This document shows, piece after piece, positions 1 through 11,383 of a stretch of 64,000 nucleotides of DNA (positions within the stretch are counted from its first letter, which is position 1; the number at the start of each line of letters is the position of its first letter). Origin of the DNA: Datisca glomerata. Lineage: Eukaryota; Streptophyta; Magnoliopsida; Cucurbitales; Datiscaceae. Under the pieces are notes generated by a model. It was not told the origin of the DNA. It did no database searches and was given only the letters and a program-made list of their open reading frames with translations. The stretch spans positions 626,941 through 690,940 of the forward strand of contig QANY01000280.1 of assembly GCA_003255025.1 (NCBI GenBank). The letters are read 5' to 3'. The translations under genes and the position numbers were made by a program.

Positions 1-502
1 AATTAACCTTAGTATTTGTTCATTTGATTCAAAGTTCATTACATTCAAGTTTATTAGATTCAAGGTTTTTGTAATTAATCGACCGATGCCACTTTTCCGG
101 TAAGCTCGCTGCCGGAGCTGATTTTTTCGAGAGCGTTGGCACTGCTGGAATACCGGCGGCTCCAGCGTTGGAAATCCTATTTCCGGTGCCGGCGCCAAAA
201 TTCACGAGGTATTCCTTTTTTTTCCTCGTTCGTCTCGTGCATTATTCGTCTTCTCACGATCGGAATAATAATTTAATATTCAAAATAAAATTACAAAAAT
301 TTCTACGCCCCAAAATGACGTGCCCAAGATCTAAGGAAAAATTAAGAACAAAGTCTAACCTAATAATCACCATACAATTAACGATCCATTATTTAACCAT
401 ACATTTAAAAAAAAACTATCCATTCGTTCACATATATCAAAATATATTAATAACAATGCAAGAACACCCACACGGTATTTAATATATAAATATAAAATGA
501 CC
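1..502 (-). mobile_element. Internal leader of a minus-strand LTR retrotransposon, cut by the window edge
   Basis: This stretch lies immediately downstream, on the minus strand, of a primer binding site and a long LTR (517-3373), so it should be the untranslated leader or start of gag of that element. No convincing gag reading frame is visible before the window ends. The only long frame here, on the plus strand from 168, starts in this leader, has no recognisable domain and is rejected. The assignment is inferred from position. Confidence 0.45.
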
Positions 503-514
503 GCTCTGACACCA
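503..514 (-). other. Primer binding site of LTR retrotransposon A
   Basis: Read on the minus strand the bases are TGGTGTCAGAGC, one mismatch from TGGTATCAGAGC, the plant initiator-tRNA-Met primer site used by many copia elements. It sits two bases from the LTR end at 517, the expected spacing. It fixes the orientation of element A as minus and shows that the copy is a 5' LTR, not a 3' one. Confidence 0.75.
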
Positions 515-516
515 AT

Positions 517-1614
517 TGTTGAAAATGCAACGCACGCGTGGCGGAGGCGTGGTGACCTTTTTAAAAATTTCTTGTTAAAAACGCCTCATATTTTTTTTCA
601 ATAAAATGAAAACAAATGCGACGCAACAGTTTCTAAAATAAAAACTTTTATTGAAAACTCTTTTTAATCAGGACCTATTATATATTTATATATTAAATCG
701 AAGACAGACATGGATAGGAATCGGATGCCTCTTGTAGTCTATATCAACCGTCCTCAGAAATCAATGATCCTTCATTCCCACGAACAACGGACTCTGAGAT
801 CGACACCAAGATCTTTCAAGCCAATCCTCAAACACATTAGGACGCGTATGGGCACGTAGAATATTCAAAGACAATTTTTTCTGACTCTAGATATACTCAA
901 CACATGAGATCTAAAGATTTACTGAGAATGATTAATTTAGTGAGACAATACTCTAAAAGAATACGATGATTATTCTTTCAGAGTTTTTGTTTAACTTTTA
1001 ATCACAGAGAAAAATCACCCTAATAGCAATTGTGTTGTTCAATCTCATAATCAACAGATTTACTGATTCTCCCGTTGAGACCATTAGAATAATATCTATA
1101 TATCTTCTAGCTAATGACATATCAGATTTTTAGGGATGAACTAAAAATAATATTTAATCATAAAATTACCATTGCAATGGGACCCACTGCCACTGTGTAC
1201 AACTGCAGCGCTACATGGCCCTGCGGTTGTCGTAAGTCATCACAGTGCCTCACGACACTGTGCGACACAACACTACTGTAGTGCCGTGTGCCACTATTGT
1301 AGTGTCGTGTGGCACTAGAGTATTGCACCCTTACTCATGTAGTGTCATGTGACACTACAATAGTCTATGTTAATCTCTAATTCTCAATTAGTGATTGACA
1401 TGAGGCAATTACTGCGAATTAAATATTTATTTTATTTAGACAAATATCTAGATATCAGTTTATTCAAAATTAACCTATCTGATTGTTCCTATCAACTAAC
1501 TTATATATTAGTTCACAAATAACATATTTAGTCGATTCAAATTATTATCTAATAATTTATAATTATCTAATTTTACGGTGCCTCACTTATCGATAATTAA
1601 AAAATTAATCGATA

Positions 1615-1652
<38 letters not shown>

Positions 1653-3373
1653 TTATNATAATTAATCAATCACACATAATTATCTCATAATTATGTACTT
1701 GTCCCAGAATAAAAATTTATTTTGCAAATCAGTCACTTTCTCATGTCCTGAAATATTCACACACTAGACTACGTAGTACAGAGGTGATTTGGGGACCATG
1801 ACCCTATAATCCTAAGCTTCAATAAACCAGACTATTAATTAAACTTTTTAATTAAATCATCCTATTTATAAATTTTATTATTACTCCCCTATAAATATAG
1901 AATTGCACTCTTAGCAATTAAAAAATGTATTTACAAACTATTCTCGTATAGTCCATTGATATAATCATTTCACGTAGTTCTGTCATCCAATTATTAGTTC
2001 GTAAATTAGATCTGGTCAAAATTACCATTCTACCCTTCTAATTACCTCATGATCATTAAGTACCATTAATTCACTAGTGAATATGACTAATTTATAATCA
2101 TATTATAAATTTGAGCTCAATAACCATTTAGTTTCAGAATCAACACTTAAGGGAACCAATATACGATCTGTTAGGAAAACTTGGATTCCAAATCTTATAA
2201 GATCATGTTCCAGCCATCCATATCACTGAATCTCCAAAACAAAAGTCACTAGCTTATTTTACAAACAAACCTTAACGAGTGAATCAAAAGATCCAGTACA
2301 CATGTATAGGAGTTCATGACTACTCAGGATTCAGACTGATCTACATACGATCATAAGATTGATGTGTGTTAAATTTTTATGATAAACGGTAAGTAAATAA
2401 ATATATTAATTCATACTAGTCATGTCATATATAATCTTATTATATAAAGTACCTTCACTAAGATGTCTATCCACATCAATGATCCATATCTAGATCACAT
2501 GCATTCATAATGCTTAGTGAACCGTACTAGCAACCATTCATTAAAGATTTCATACTTTAATATGTTGTTGATAATTTTATTCATTATCTATGATCTTAAT
2601 CCTCACATGCTAATACAAGATCATAATCTCATGAATGAATATGAAATTTTCAGATATTTAAATAAATTATTCAAGAATAATTTAAAAGAACAATTATAAG
2701 AAAAATGTAATTCCGTTAATTTTCATATTAAAATGCCAATACACACGCTTTGAGGGCATCACCCCCAACATTGAGTACCAGTCTCAGTTTATTTATTCGC
2801 GCACCCATCAATATAGCATAATGTGATATTGTTGCTATTACATGTAACTCCAACATAGTTGAATCATGATCCCAACAGTAGAGATATTGTCCAACAATTC
2901 GAACTCACTCATTTGTCATACCAAAGATCGCAAATAACTAAGTCAAGTTTCTTATTCACCTCAGGATTAAGATAATTATGAAAATATACTCAAGTGTAAC
3001 AATTAGATTTAGAACTAGGTAAACGAGTTAGCTCTACACTGATTGGTTACTAGTCTATTCAACATGTTCCATAATATGTCTAGGTCAACCGTTAAAGTCT
3101 TCATTCTCATACCCTGAGACTGACATCCTTTGGTTTAACCTGATAGTCATAATTGGATTCAAATGCCCAGTCGATCCTATATCCGGAAGACAACTCGGTC
3201 TTTACTCTTTTTGGGTTGATAATAGTTCCATCACTTAAGTAAATTACAAACACACTTTAATTAAAGGAAACTTTCAATTAATTCATAAAATTCAGTAATA
3301 CATAAATGTCAAAGAAATAATTGTTTAATCATAAATGGTTACTACACCCTACTTTATGGACATAATTCCAACA
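517..3373 (-). repeat. Long LTR A (about 2.86 kb), 5' LTR of a copia-type element
   Basis: On the minus strand this runs from TGTTGGAATTATGTCC (end at 3373) to ...CAACA (517), giving matching TGTTG/CAACA ends, and is followed by a primer binding site. Related sequence occurs at 9241-9979 (minus), 11384-12885 (plus) and 17942-18117 (plus); the last follows a copia polymerase gene, which ties the family to Ty1-copia. It contains a (TA)n tract and one N. At 2857 bp it is long for a copia LTR and may hold nested insertions. Reading frames inside it are small and not credible. Confidence 0.75.
1615..1651. repeat. (TA)n microsatellite
   Basis: About 18 uninterrupted TA dinucleotides within LTR A, next to an N at 1657, suggesting the tract caused an uncertain base call. 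Copy C of the LTR does not show a tract of this length, so the expansion appears private to this copy. Confidence 0.9.
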
Positions 3374-3970
3374 TTAATCAAACAGGCCATCTTAAAAATT
3401 AATTAGTAGTCACAAGTTTCATTAGAATAACAGATAACAAGTGCCAATATCTACTTCCTATCTTTTTGAAAATAAATTAAAGTATTCTATTACTTCTTTA
3501 TTTTATTTTGATAATTCTTCTCAATATGTGAGGTTTAAAGCAAAAAAAATTGCTAAGAATAATTACTATTAATCATGGACATTTGGTATACATCCTTTAG
3601 GATAGTCTCGTTCACAACAACATAAAAAAATAGATTTGTTAGATCTCATATGTTTCTCGCAGTGAAACAAATGATTTCCCAAACGTACAAAAATGGTGTG
3701 GTAGCGATTTTTAATATATCATAGAACCTTAACCATATGTTATAGACAAATATAATAGAAACAAATAGATAAACAAAAATAACATATTATTAATATTCAT
3801 ATTCACATGTCATTCCACTCTTTCTATTCAATAACAAAATTCCCCCTTTAACCATTAATATGCAAAATTTGCCCATGAATGATGTAGAATATTTTCTCAC
3901 TTAAAGTTTTAATTTTTTTTTTATCGTATTACAATTGAAGACTATATTTAGATTTACAAATTATATATGA
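3374..3970 (-). repeat. LTR-flanking block X, inverted copy at 10790-11383
   Basis: The roughly 600 bases directly beyond the start of LTR A reappear, reverse-complemented and only moderately diverged, directly beyond the start of LTR C. Because the flank is shared as well as the LTR, the two LTRs are copies of one duplicated segment and not two independent insertions. The block has no coding potential; no gene is seen here. Confidence 0.8.
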
Positions 3971-3979
3971 GAGAGTGAA

Positions 3980-4075
3980 AATGTACTAAACTCTAAACAC
4001 TAAAACCCTAAACCCTAAAACCTAAAATACTGAACTCTAAACTTAAATCCTAAAACCTTAAACCCTATGTTCAAA
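3980..4075. repeat. Telomere-like CCCTAAA-derived repeat (interstitial)
   Basis: Degenerate tandem variants of AAACCCTAAA, the plant telomere unit, occupy about 90 bases just before the CACTA end. A longer reverse-oriented stretch (TTTAGGG variants) lies at 10020-10195, beyond block X', so it belongs to the same duplicated segment. It is too degenerate and short to be a true telomere. Confidence 0.75.
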
Positions 4076-4094
4076 GAAGAAAGTTCTATTCTTA

Positions 4095-4445
4095 TACTAT
4101 AGGAAACTCCTTTTTTGGTGACGAAACTTTTAGCCACGAAACACATATTTACCACTAAAAGTCTATTTTTAGCGACAATAATAAAATTTGATGGCTAAAA
4201 GCTTCTTATCGTGACAAAAAAAATTCATCGCCTAAACGTTTTTCCACGGTAAAAAGGTTCGGGGCAGGAAATATTTTTAAGGTTTTTACTGATTAATTAT
4301 TAAATTTGCTATAAAAGTTTACCTTTTACAGACGAATTCTTAAATTCGCCGGTAAAATTTACCTTTTTCCGACGAACTGGAAATTTTGTCAGTAAAAGTA
4401 ATCTTTTACTGACAAAATTTTATATTCATTGGTAAAAGGTTTGAC
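4095..4445 (+). mobile_element. 5' terminal region of a CACTA (En/Spm) transposon
   Basis: TACTATAGGAAACT at 4095 resembles the CACTATAAGAAA-type terminus of plant CACTA elements with a first-base change. It is followed by many short direct and inverted copies of motifs such as TTTAGCGAC, GACGAA and GGTAAAA, the subterminal transposase-binding repeat structure typical of the superfamily. A Tnp2-type transposase gene follows 1.6 kb downstream in the matching orientation. The 3' terminus was not found. Confidence 0.65.
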
Positions 4446-6011
4446 AAAAAGTCACAACTCCCCTATCCCTAAATTACTTTTCCCTAAAATATTACTCTGA
4501 TATTTTTCACCCCCACAACATTTCACCTCCCTCCTCTCACCCGCAACATTTCACCGAAGACAAACGATATCTCTGTTCGATGTCTGTGTCCCTTGCCGTT
4601 GGTTTTCTCATTGTAGTTGTCGTGGGTCACCGTCGTTGTGGGTATGAGTTATTGTGGGTCTGAGTTGCTGTGGGTGTTCTCTGTTCATGCTATCCTTCCT
4701 AATTTTAATCAATTAGGTAAGGTTCCTTTACTCTTTATTTATTGTCTTGATGAATCACAACATGATATTTGTTTACTCTTCATTCTTTTCTCTTATGAGG
4801 ACGGCCGTAATTTTTTCTATACTTTGCGAAGAAGACAAACCTGAGTTCTCTCGCGTACTAATTTGCTTAGATAGAAGACAGAGAGTAAACAAAATTTCTG
4901 CTCATTGCGAAAATAATTCAAGTCCTTCCTTTTTTTCTTATAATTAGATACACCAATTCATGTCTCCCCAAAATTTCTGCTTGTTAAATTGGTGTCATTT
5001 TGAACTTCATTTATTTTTTTATTTTTTTTGTATGTTTAGTTTTTCCTTTTTTATTTAGTTATTTTACTGTTGGTCATTTCAGTATGCGGAGGATCTGCAA
5101 AGTGGCTTCTCAACTGGCATTGAATCCAAGTACAATAAGATATATGAAGATGACATAAATCCTTTTGCTGCTTTTTCGAAAAAGGTATATATTAAGCACA
5201 TTTGGTCATGATTTTTTTTACCAGTTGCTTGTTCAGATGATGGTGATAATTGTATTATATACCTACAACTTGTTCCTTTCCAATCCAATGTTGTTATATT
5301 GTCACGTGCTTTAGAAAAGCTTCCACTGCTTGTGTGTGTGTGCTCTTTAACTATTTACTCATTTTGCTTCTTTACTTTGTAATTAGGAAAGGGATCAAAG
5401 ATATACAAGGAGTTGGATTCAGGGATACAATCACACTCAGCAGTGAGTGAATTCTTCTTGGCAACAAGTATGATCCCTATGTTCTATATTCAGTAATTTT
5501 AGTGCAAACAACCTCTGTACATACAATTCACTAAAAAAATCTGATCTTCAATATCGTATAGTTGTAGAAGAATGAGTTTCTGAATCCTAATTCATTGTGA
5601 CTAGCATGGTTCTTCTGTTAATGATTTACCGCTTTGAGTATATGATATCTTGAGTTCTTATTAGTGTACCATTCTGTGTTCCTAATATTTTGAGTTCTTA
5701 TTAGTGTTGATTCTTGCATAAGTAATATGCTTTCTTTTAGGATATGTTGGATCTTTATACTTATACTGACCTGCTTTGACTCTCTCTATCGCATCTTAAT
5801 GTCATTGTAGAAATTATAAGTATGTAATGTGTGCTAAATAATGCAGCTAATCTGAAAAAAAAAAAGTATGCCCATAGTTGTGCATCCTCTCCGTGGTCTA
5901 TTCATTTTAATGTCATTGTAGTGGGTTGATATGCTAACATGCTCCAAGACATTTAAATAGTTTCTTTGAATGATTTTTCTAAATAGTGTTTAAATTTACA
6001 GAATAACAAAA
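4446..6011 (+). other. CACTA 5' untranslated region and introns, no clear gene
   Basis: Between the subterminal repeats and the transposase start there is AT-rich DNA with several short frames (60-75 codons) lacking recognisable domains. In related elements this interval holds 5' exons and introns of the transposase transcript. I see no supported coding region. Confidence 0.45.
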
Positions 6012-9000
6012 ATGGATAAGAGTTGGATAAAAAATCATAATACATTGTCCAAGAAGTATACTGATGGTATTTCACAATTTATGAGGGTGGCTAGTACTTA
6101 TGTCAACCAAGAGGGAAAACTCGTTGTCCATGAAGAAGTTGTCTTAACACAAGACAATCATCTTTAAAAGAAGTTAAAATGCATATGTTCCAATATGGAA
6201 TGGCAATAAGCTACCAGAATTGAGTGTTTCATGGTAAAGAGGTCAAGCGAAGATCTCATCAGGATGGAGATGGTGGTTGTGCTAATGGTGATGATAATGG
6301 TGGTGGTGCTGATGGCGGTGGTGGTTGTGATGGTGATGATGATGATGAGATGGAAATGTTAGGTAGCATGTTGGGTTCTGGTGGGCTGGAAAGGAATGAT
6401 GAACTAGTTGAAGATGATAATATTGGTCGAGCAAATTTATATGAAGAGGGAATAAACAATTTTGGTGATTTGTTTAGTGAAGTTGAACAAGAATTGTATC
6501 CCAGCTGTCGAAAGTTTTCTTCACTAACGTTTCTTGTGAAATTGATGCATGTCAAAGTGCTCAATCATTGGAGCAATAAGTCATTTGATCAATTGCTTGA
6601 AATTTTAAATGATTCTCATCCACTTGGCGTAAAAATTCCAACATCATACTATGAAGCGAAAAAGAAATTGTGTGATCTAGGGTTGGGATATTACACAATT
6701 CATAGTTGTAAATATGATTGTATCCTATTCTGGAAAGAAAATGAAGGAAAAGATAAATGTCCAGAATGTGGGAACCAAGATTAAAAATAGATGATGGGAA
6801 GAGTAAGAAAGTTTCACAGAAGGTTTTGTTTCACTTTCCTATTATACCTAGACTCAAGCGATTGTTCAAGTCTAAATACACATCTAATGTTGAAGGTGTT
6901 TTGAGGCATCCTGTTGATTTAGAAGGATGGAATGAATTTGATAAGCAATGTAGTTGGTTTGCAGAAGATGCTAGAAATGTGAGATTAGGACTTGCCACAG
7001 ACGAATTTAATCTTTTGGAAATATGAGCAACTCATATAGCATGTGGCCTGTCATATTAGTACCTTATAACCTTCCCCCTTGGAAGTGTATGAAAGAACCA
7101 TTCTTCATGATGTCGTTACTAATATCTGGTCCAAAGTCGCCTGGTAAAGAATTTGATGTGTATTTACAACCATTGATCTGAGTTAAAACAACTATGGGAT
7201 GGCGTGCAAACATTTGATGTAATATCTGGACAAAATTTTTCTATGCATGCTGCTGTTTTGTGAACAATAAATGACTTTCTAGCTTGTGGAGATTTGTCTG
7301 GTTGGAGCACAAAAGGATATTTATCTTGTCCTATTTACAATGAAGATACATCTTCGTTGAGGTTACGAAATAAAATATGTTATATGTGACATCGACGATA
7401 TTTACCTAGTGGTCATATCTGGCGAATGAGTAAATTACATGATGGCAAACAAGAATTTCGTGATGCATAAAAAAAGTTGACGGGGGATGATACATGGAGG
7501 CAGTTAGATCAAATTCAATTTAGAAAGTTTAGAAAAAAATCCAAGTAGGTTAGATAAAAAAAAGCGTGCTTTAGATGGACTTAATTGGACCAAGAGAAGT
7601 GTGATTTTTCAACTCTCATACTGGTCTAAGTTGAAAATTAGACACAAGTTAGATGTCTTGCATATTGAGAAAAATATTTGTGATAGTATATTAGGGACGT
7701 TGTTGAACATAGAAGGTAAAACAAAAGACATTGACAAAGCTCAGTTGGAATTGGCCGACATGAAGATAAGAAAAGAATTGAACCTACAACAAAAGGGAAC
7801 AAAAATATTTGTGATAGTATATTAGGGACGTTTTTGAACATAGAAGGTAAAACAAAAGACACTGACAATGCTCAGTTGGAATTGGCCGACATGAAGATAA
7901 GAAAAGAATTGAACCTACAACAAAAGGGAACAAAAATATAAAACCACATGCGTGTTACACATTAACAATTGAGGAGAAAAGAAAATTCTGTAGATTTTTA
8001 AAGTCAGTAAAGTTTTCGGATGGTTTCGTAACAACTATATCAACAAGATGTATCAATGAAGCTGATGGGAAATTATCAGGATTGAAAAGTCATGATTGTC
8101 ATGTTTGACTACAAAGACTTCTACCAATTGGAATTCGTGGTTTTCTGCATAAGGATGTGTGCACTACTTTGGTTGATTTATCTAACTACTTCAAAGAATT
8201 GTACTCAAAGAAACTAAACTCGAAGGACTTAGACCTTCTTGGAGAGGGAATAATTTTGATTATCTGTAAGTTAGAAAGGATCTTTCCCCTAGCTTTCTTT
8301 GATGTTATGGTACCCTTGGCAGTCCATTTACCATAAGAAGCAAAGTTGTGTGGTCTGGTTGGTTATAGTTAGATGTACCCAATAGAAAGGTACGTTTCAA
8401 CTTATTTTCACTTATTCATTAATTATATTGTACGCAAAAATGTATTTTTTTGTTATATGAAAGGATTTTACGTACACGCAAACAATATGTTAGAAATAAA
8501 GCTCAACCTGAGGGTTTAATTGCAGAAGCATACATTGTTAATGAGTTGTTGACATTTTGTTCATTGTACCTCCGAGGCGTTGAAACCCAATACACGTGAA
8601 ATGAAAGGAATGGCGATGACTCGATTGACAACCTATATGAGGGATCAATAACAGTCTACACTCAACGAGCTCACCCAATTGGTGGTACGAAAATGATTCA
8701 ATTTCCTAAAAGAAAAGTTAGATATCGCTCACTGGTATGTGCTGAATAATTGCGATTAGATACAACCTTACATGGTGTAAGTAAATAAATAACGTGGTTA
8801 AATTTATTCTTGTGATTGATGTTTTTATTGTCACAATCTTTAAAATTATATGAATACAACGTGCAGAGAACACATGAATGAATCAGGGAGGAGAAGTCGA
8901 GATAACTTAATTGCACGACATAGAATCATTTTCCTGAATGGTTTAGGATCTGAGTAAGTGTTTGTGTATATATTTAGTAGTAACTTTCAATGGGAAGTAT

Positions 9001-9240
9001 TAAATTAACTATTACTCATGTTATTTTAATCAGATGATGGTGTTGCGTCGTCGGGGGTCATTAGAAGCCATAGATGATTTATATGCTTTAGCATGTGATC
9101 TGGATAATCGGGTCAGGTCATACTCTGATTGTATTGTCAATGGTGTTTGATATCATAATATAGACTGTGATGATCACCGAACAACCCAAAATAGTGGGAT
9201 AGTAGTTCCAAGAGAACATAAAGGTGAAGAGATCTTTTAT
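6012..9240 (+). pseudogene. CACTA transposase (Tnp2 family), decayed
   Basis: The gene encoded the DNA transposase of a CACTA element, which cuts and moves the element in the nucleus. At 6012 the frame opens MDKSWI, the signature start of the Transpos_assoc domain, and stops after about 50 codons. 6224-6784 carries a Gly/Asp-rich linker and then the stretch with motifs ELYPSCRKFSSL, NHWSNKSF and LGLGYYTIHSCKYDC, typical of the start of the Tnp2 core, ending in a CPECG zinc-ribbon-like motif. 6757-7026 and 7601-7825 continue the core in other frames. About 8080-8600 is a DUF4218-like region (RLLPIGIRGFLHKDV), and 9030-9240 begins DUF4216. There are many stops and frameshifts plus a 131-bp internal duplication, so it cannot make protein. 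The coding sequence breaks at about 9240; its C-terminal part lies on the other strand at 12929-13460. Confidence 0.88.
7671..7932 (+). repeat. 131-bp tandem duplication inside the Tnp2 pseudogene
   Basis: Bases 7671-7801 are repeated almost exactly at 7802-7932 (a few substitutions). 131 is not a multiple of three, so the duplication itself shifts the reading frame. The near identity suggests it arose recently compared with the rest of the decay. Confidence 0.92.
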
Positions 9241-9979
9241 TGGTTGTGAATAAGAAAGACATAGTAGTGAATTGTCTCGTACAATTCACAAGTTTTATTC
9301 AATGACTCATTTCATCAAATACTTGGCCAAGTTAATTTATTCATACAACCATCAATAAAGTATAAAGTGATATTTTTGTTTTCGCATACAAATCACGAAT
9401 TTTCATATATATGAATCAAGCAACTCCAATAAAGTTTAATTACGATCCTAACAGTCGAGGTATTGTCCGGCAATTCGAACTCACTCTTTTGCAATATCAA
9501 AGGTCGCAAGTAACTAAGTCAAGCTTCATTATTCACCTCAGGATAAAGGTAATTATGAAAATACCCTTAAGGTGTAACAATTAGATTTAGAGTTAGGTAA
9601 ACAGTTTTCCTCTAAACTAATTGGTTATCAGTCTATTTAACATGTTCCATAACATGCCTAGGCCAACCGTTAGAGTCTCCACTTCCATGCCCCAAGACTG
9701 GCATTCTTTGGTTCAACCTAACAGTCATAATTGGACACGATTGCTCAACCGATCTTAAGACTGTGAATATCGTTCTTAACTTTTCTGAAGTGTTTGTCTG
9801 GAGGATCCCTCTGTTTTTACTCTTCTTACGTTGACAATATTTTCAGGAATTTAGTAAATTATAAACACACTTTAATTAATAAAAAAAACTTTCAGTCATT
9901 CATAAAATTCAGTAATACAAAATGTCTAAGAAATAACTAAATAATTATTACACCCTACTTTATGGACTTAATTCCAACA
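9241..9979 (-). repeat. LTR B, truncated copy related to LTRs A, C and D
   Basis: Reading on the minus strand from TGTTGGAATTAAGTCC at 9979, this matches the first part of LTRs A and C over several hundred bases and then stops at the broken edge of the CACTA gene. It shares the TAAGAAGAGTAAA variant with LTR D, making it the best candidate for the 5' LTR partner of the copia element at 14168. Its missing end is plausibly 13461-13820 (inference from a re-inversion model). Confidence 0.7.
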
Positions 9980-10019
9980 ATTGATTCGTCATGACTATTA
10001 CTGCGCTATTTTTAAGTTA

Positions 10020-10195
10020 AACCTTCTTAGGTCTAGGGTTTTATGGTTTAGGGTTTTTAGAGTTTAGGGCTTAGGGTTTTATGGTTTAGGGTTTTTAGAG
10101 TTTAGGGCTTAGGATTTTATGGTTTAGGGTTTTAGGGTTTAGGGTTCAGTGTTTTGAGTCTTAGGGTTCAGGATTTTAGGGTTTAGATTTTAAGG
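10020..10195. repeat. Telomere-like TTTAGGG-derived repeat (interstitial)
   Basis: About 175 bases of degenerate TTTAGGG variants, including a unit of about 37 bases present twice nearly exactly. It mirrors the shorter CCCTAAA-type stretch at 3980-4075. It is an interstitial array and not a chromosome end. Confidence 0.8.
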
Positions 10196-10590
10196 GACTG
10201 CTAAATAACTCGAGATTCAACAGTTATCTAAGCTGTCAGCAAACTGCCAACAATGAAGTGCCATGTTGTCATGACCTAACTTACTCAGTTTAAGTTTTTC
10301 ATTTCCCTCTCTTTATCTTGTCCTAGTTGTCATAACTCTCTCATGTAATTGGTCCTAGTTGATAATATTAGTTGTAAGTTGGTTAGTAGTTAAACATACT
10401 GTTAACAACTAACCAACAGTCTGTTGTTCAAAGGCTTCAACTAATATGACAGTTGAAACTAGCTCGTGTATTCAACTTCTCTCTATAAATAGTACAACTT
10501 CATTCCTTCTTGAGTTAATGAAGGATAAGAAATTCTCATTTCATTCTTCCTTTCTTACACACATTTTACAGTATTTGGCATCAGATAAAA
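10196..10590 (+). mobile_element. Solo-LTR-like remnant with TATA box and primer site
   Basis: This segment interrupts the duplicated block on the right arm and is absent from the left arm, so it is a later insertion. It has a CTATAAATAG TATA box near 10484 and ends in TTACA shortly before TGGCATCAGAT at 10576, which resembles a tRNA-Met-type primer site. No internal coding region follows, so it is either a solo LTR or a truncated end. Its left boundary is not defined. Confidence 0.5.
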
Positions 10591-10789
10591 TTGAAAGGTC
10601 ATTCCATGTTCTCCTATAGGATGGATTAAATTTTTATTTAGTGTATGATTGGATGCAAAATTTTGGATGGTAGCTGGAAAATAAAGAGAGAAGGCAGAAA
10701 TAAAATGAAAATAAATAATTCACACATAATGTTTAGTGTTATCATTTCTATATTACCTTCATATTCATATAAACATAAATAACGATAAT

Positions 10790-11383
10790 AAAATTCTTTA
10801 CAAGTCTAAATATAGTCTTCAATTGTACTACGAGAAAAAAGATTAAAACTTTAAGTGAGAAAATATTCTACATCATTCATAGGCCTATTTTGCATATTAA
10901 TGGTTAAAGGGGGAATTTTGTTATAGAATGGAAAGAGTGGAATGACATGTGAATATGAATATTAATAATATGTTATTTGTGTTTATCTATTTGTTTCTAT
11001 TATATTTGTCTATAACATATGGTTAAGGTTCTATGATATATTGAAAATCACTATCACACCCTTTGTGTCCGTTTGGGATATCATTTGTTTCACTGCGATA
11101 AACATGTGAGATCCAACAAATCTATTTTTCTATGTTGTTGTGAGCGAGACTATCATAAGGATGTATACCAAATGTCCATGATTAATAGAAATTATTCTTA
11201 GCAATTTTTTTATTCACTTTAAACCTCACATATTGAGAAGAATTACCACAATAAAATAAAGAAGTAACAGAATACTTTAATTTATTTTTAAAAAGTTAGG
11301 AATTAGAGATTTGAACTTGTTATTTGTTATTCTAATCAAAGTTGTAACTACGAATTAATCTCCAAGCTGGTCTATTTGATTAA
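10790..11383 (+). repeat. Block X', inverted copy of 3374-3970
   Basis: This is the reverse complement of the DNA flanking LTR A, with scattered substitutions and small indels. It contains no gene. Confidence 0.8.

Noticed and set aside
168..482. A 104-codon plus-strand frame at the left edge
   Set aside because: It has no recognisable domain and lies in the leader of a minus-strand retrotransposon.
3980..4075. A true telomere or chromosome end
   Set aside because: The repeats are few and degenerate, and are flanked by transposon DNA on both sides.
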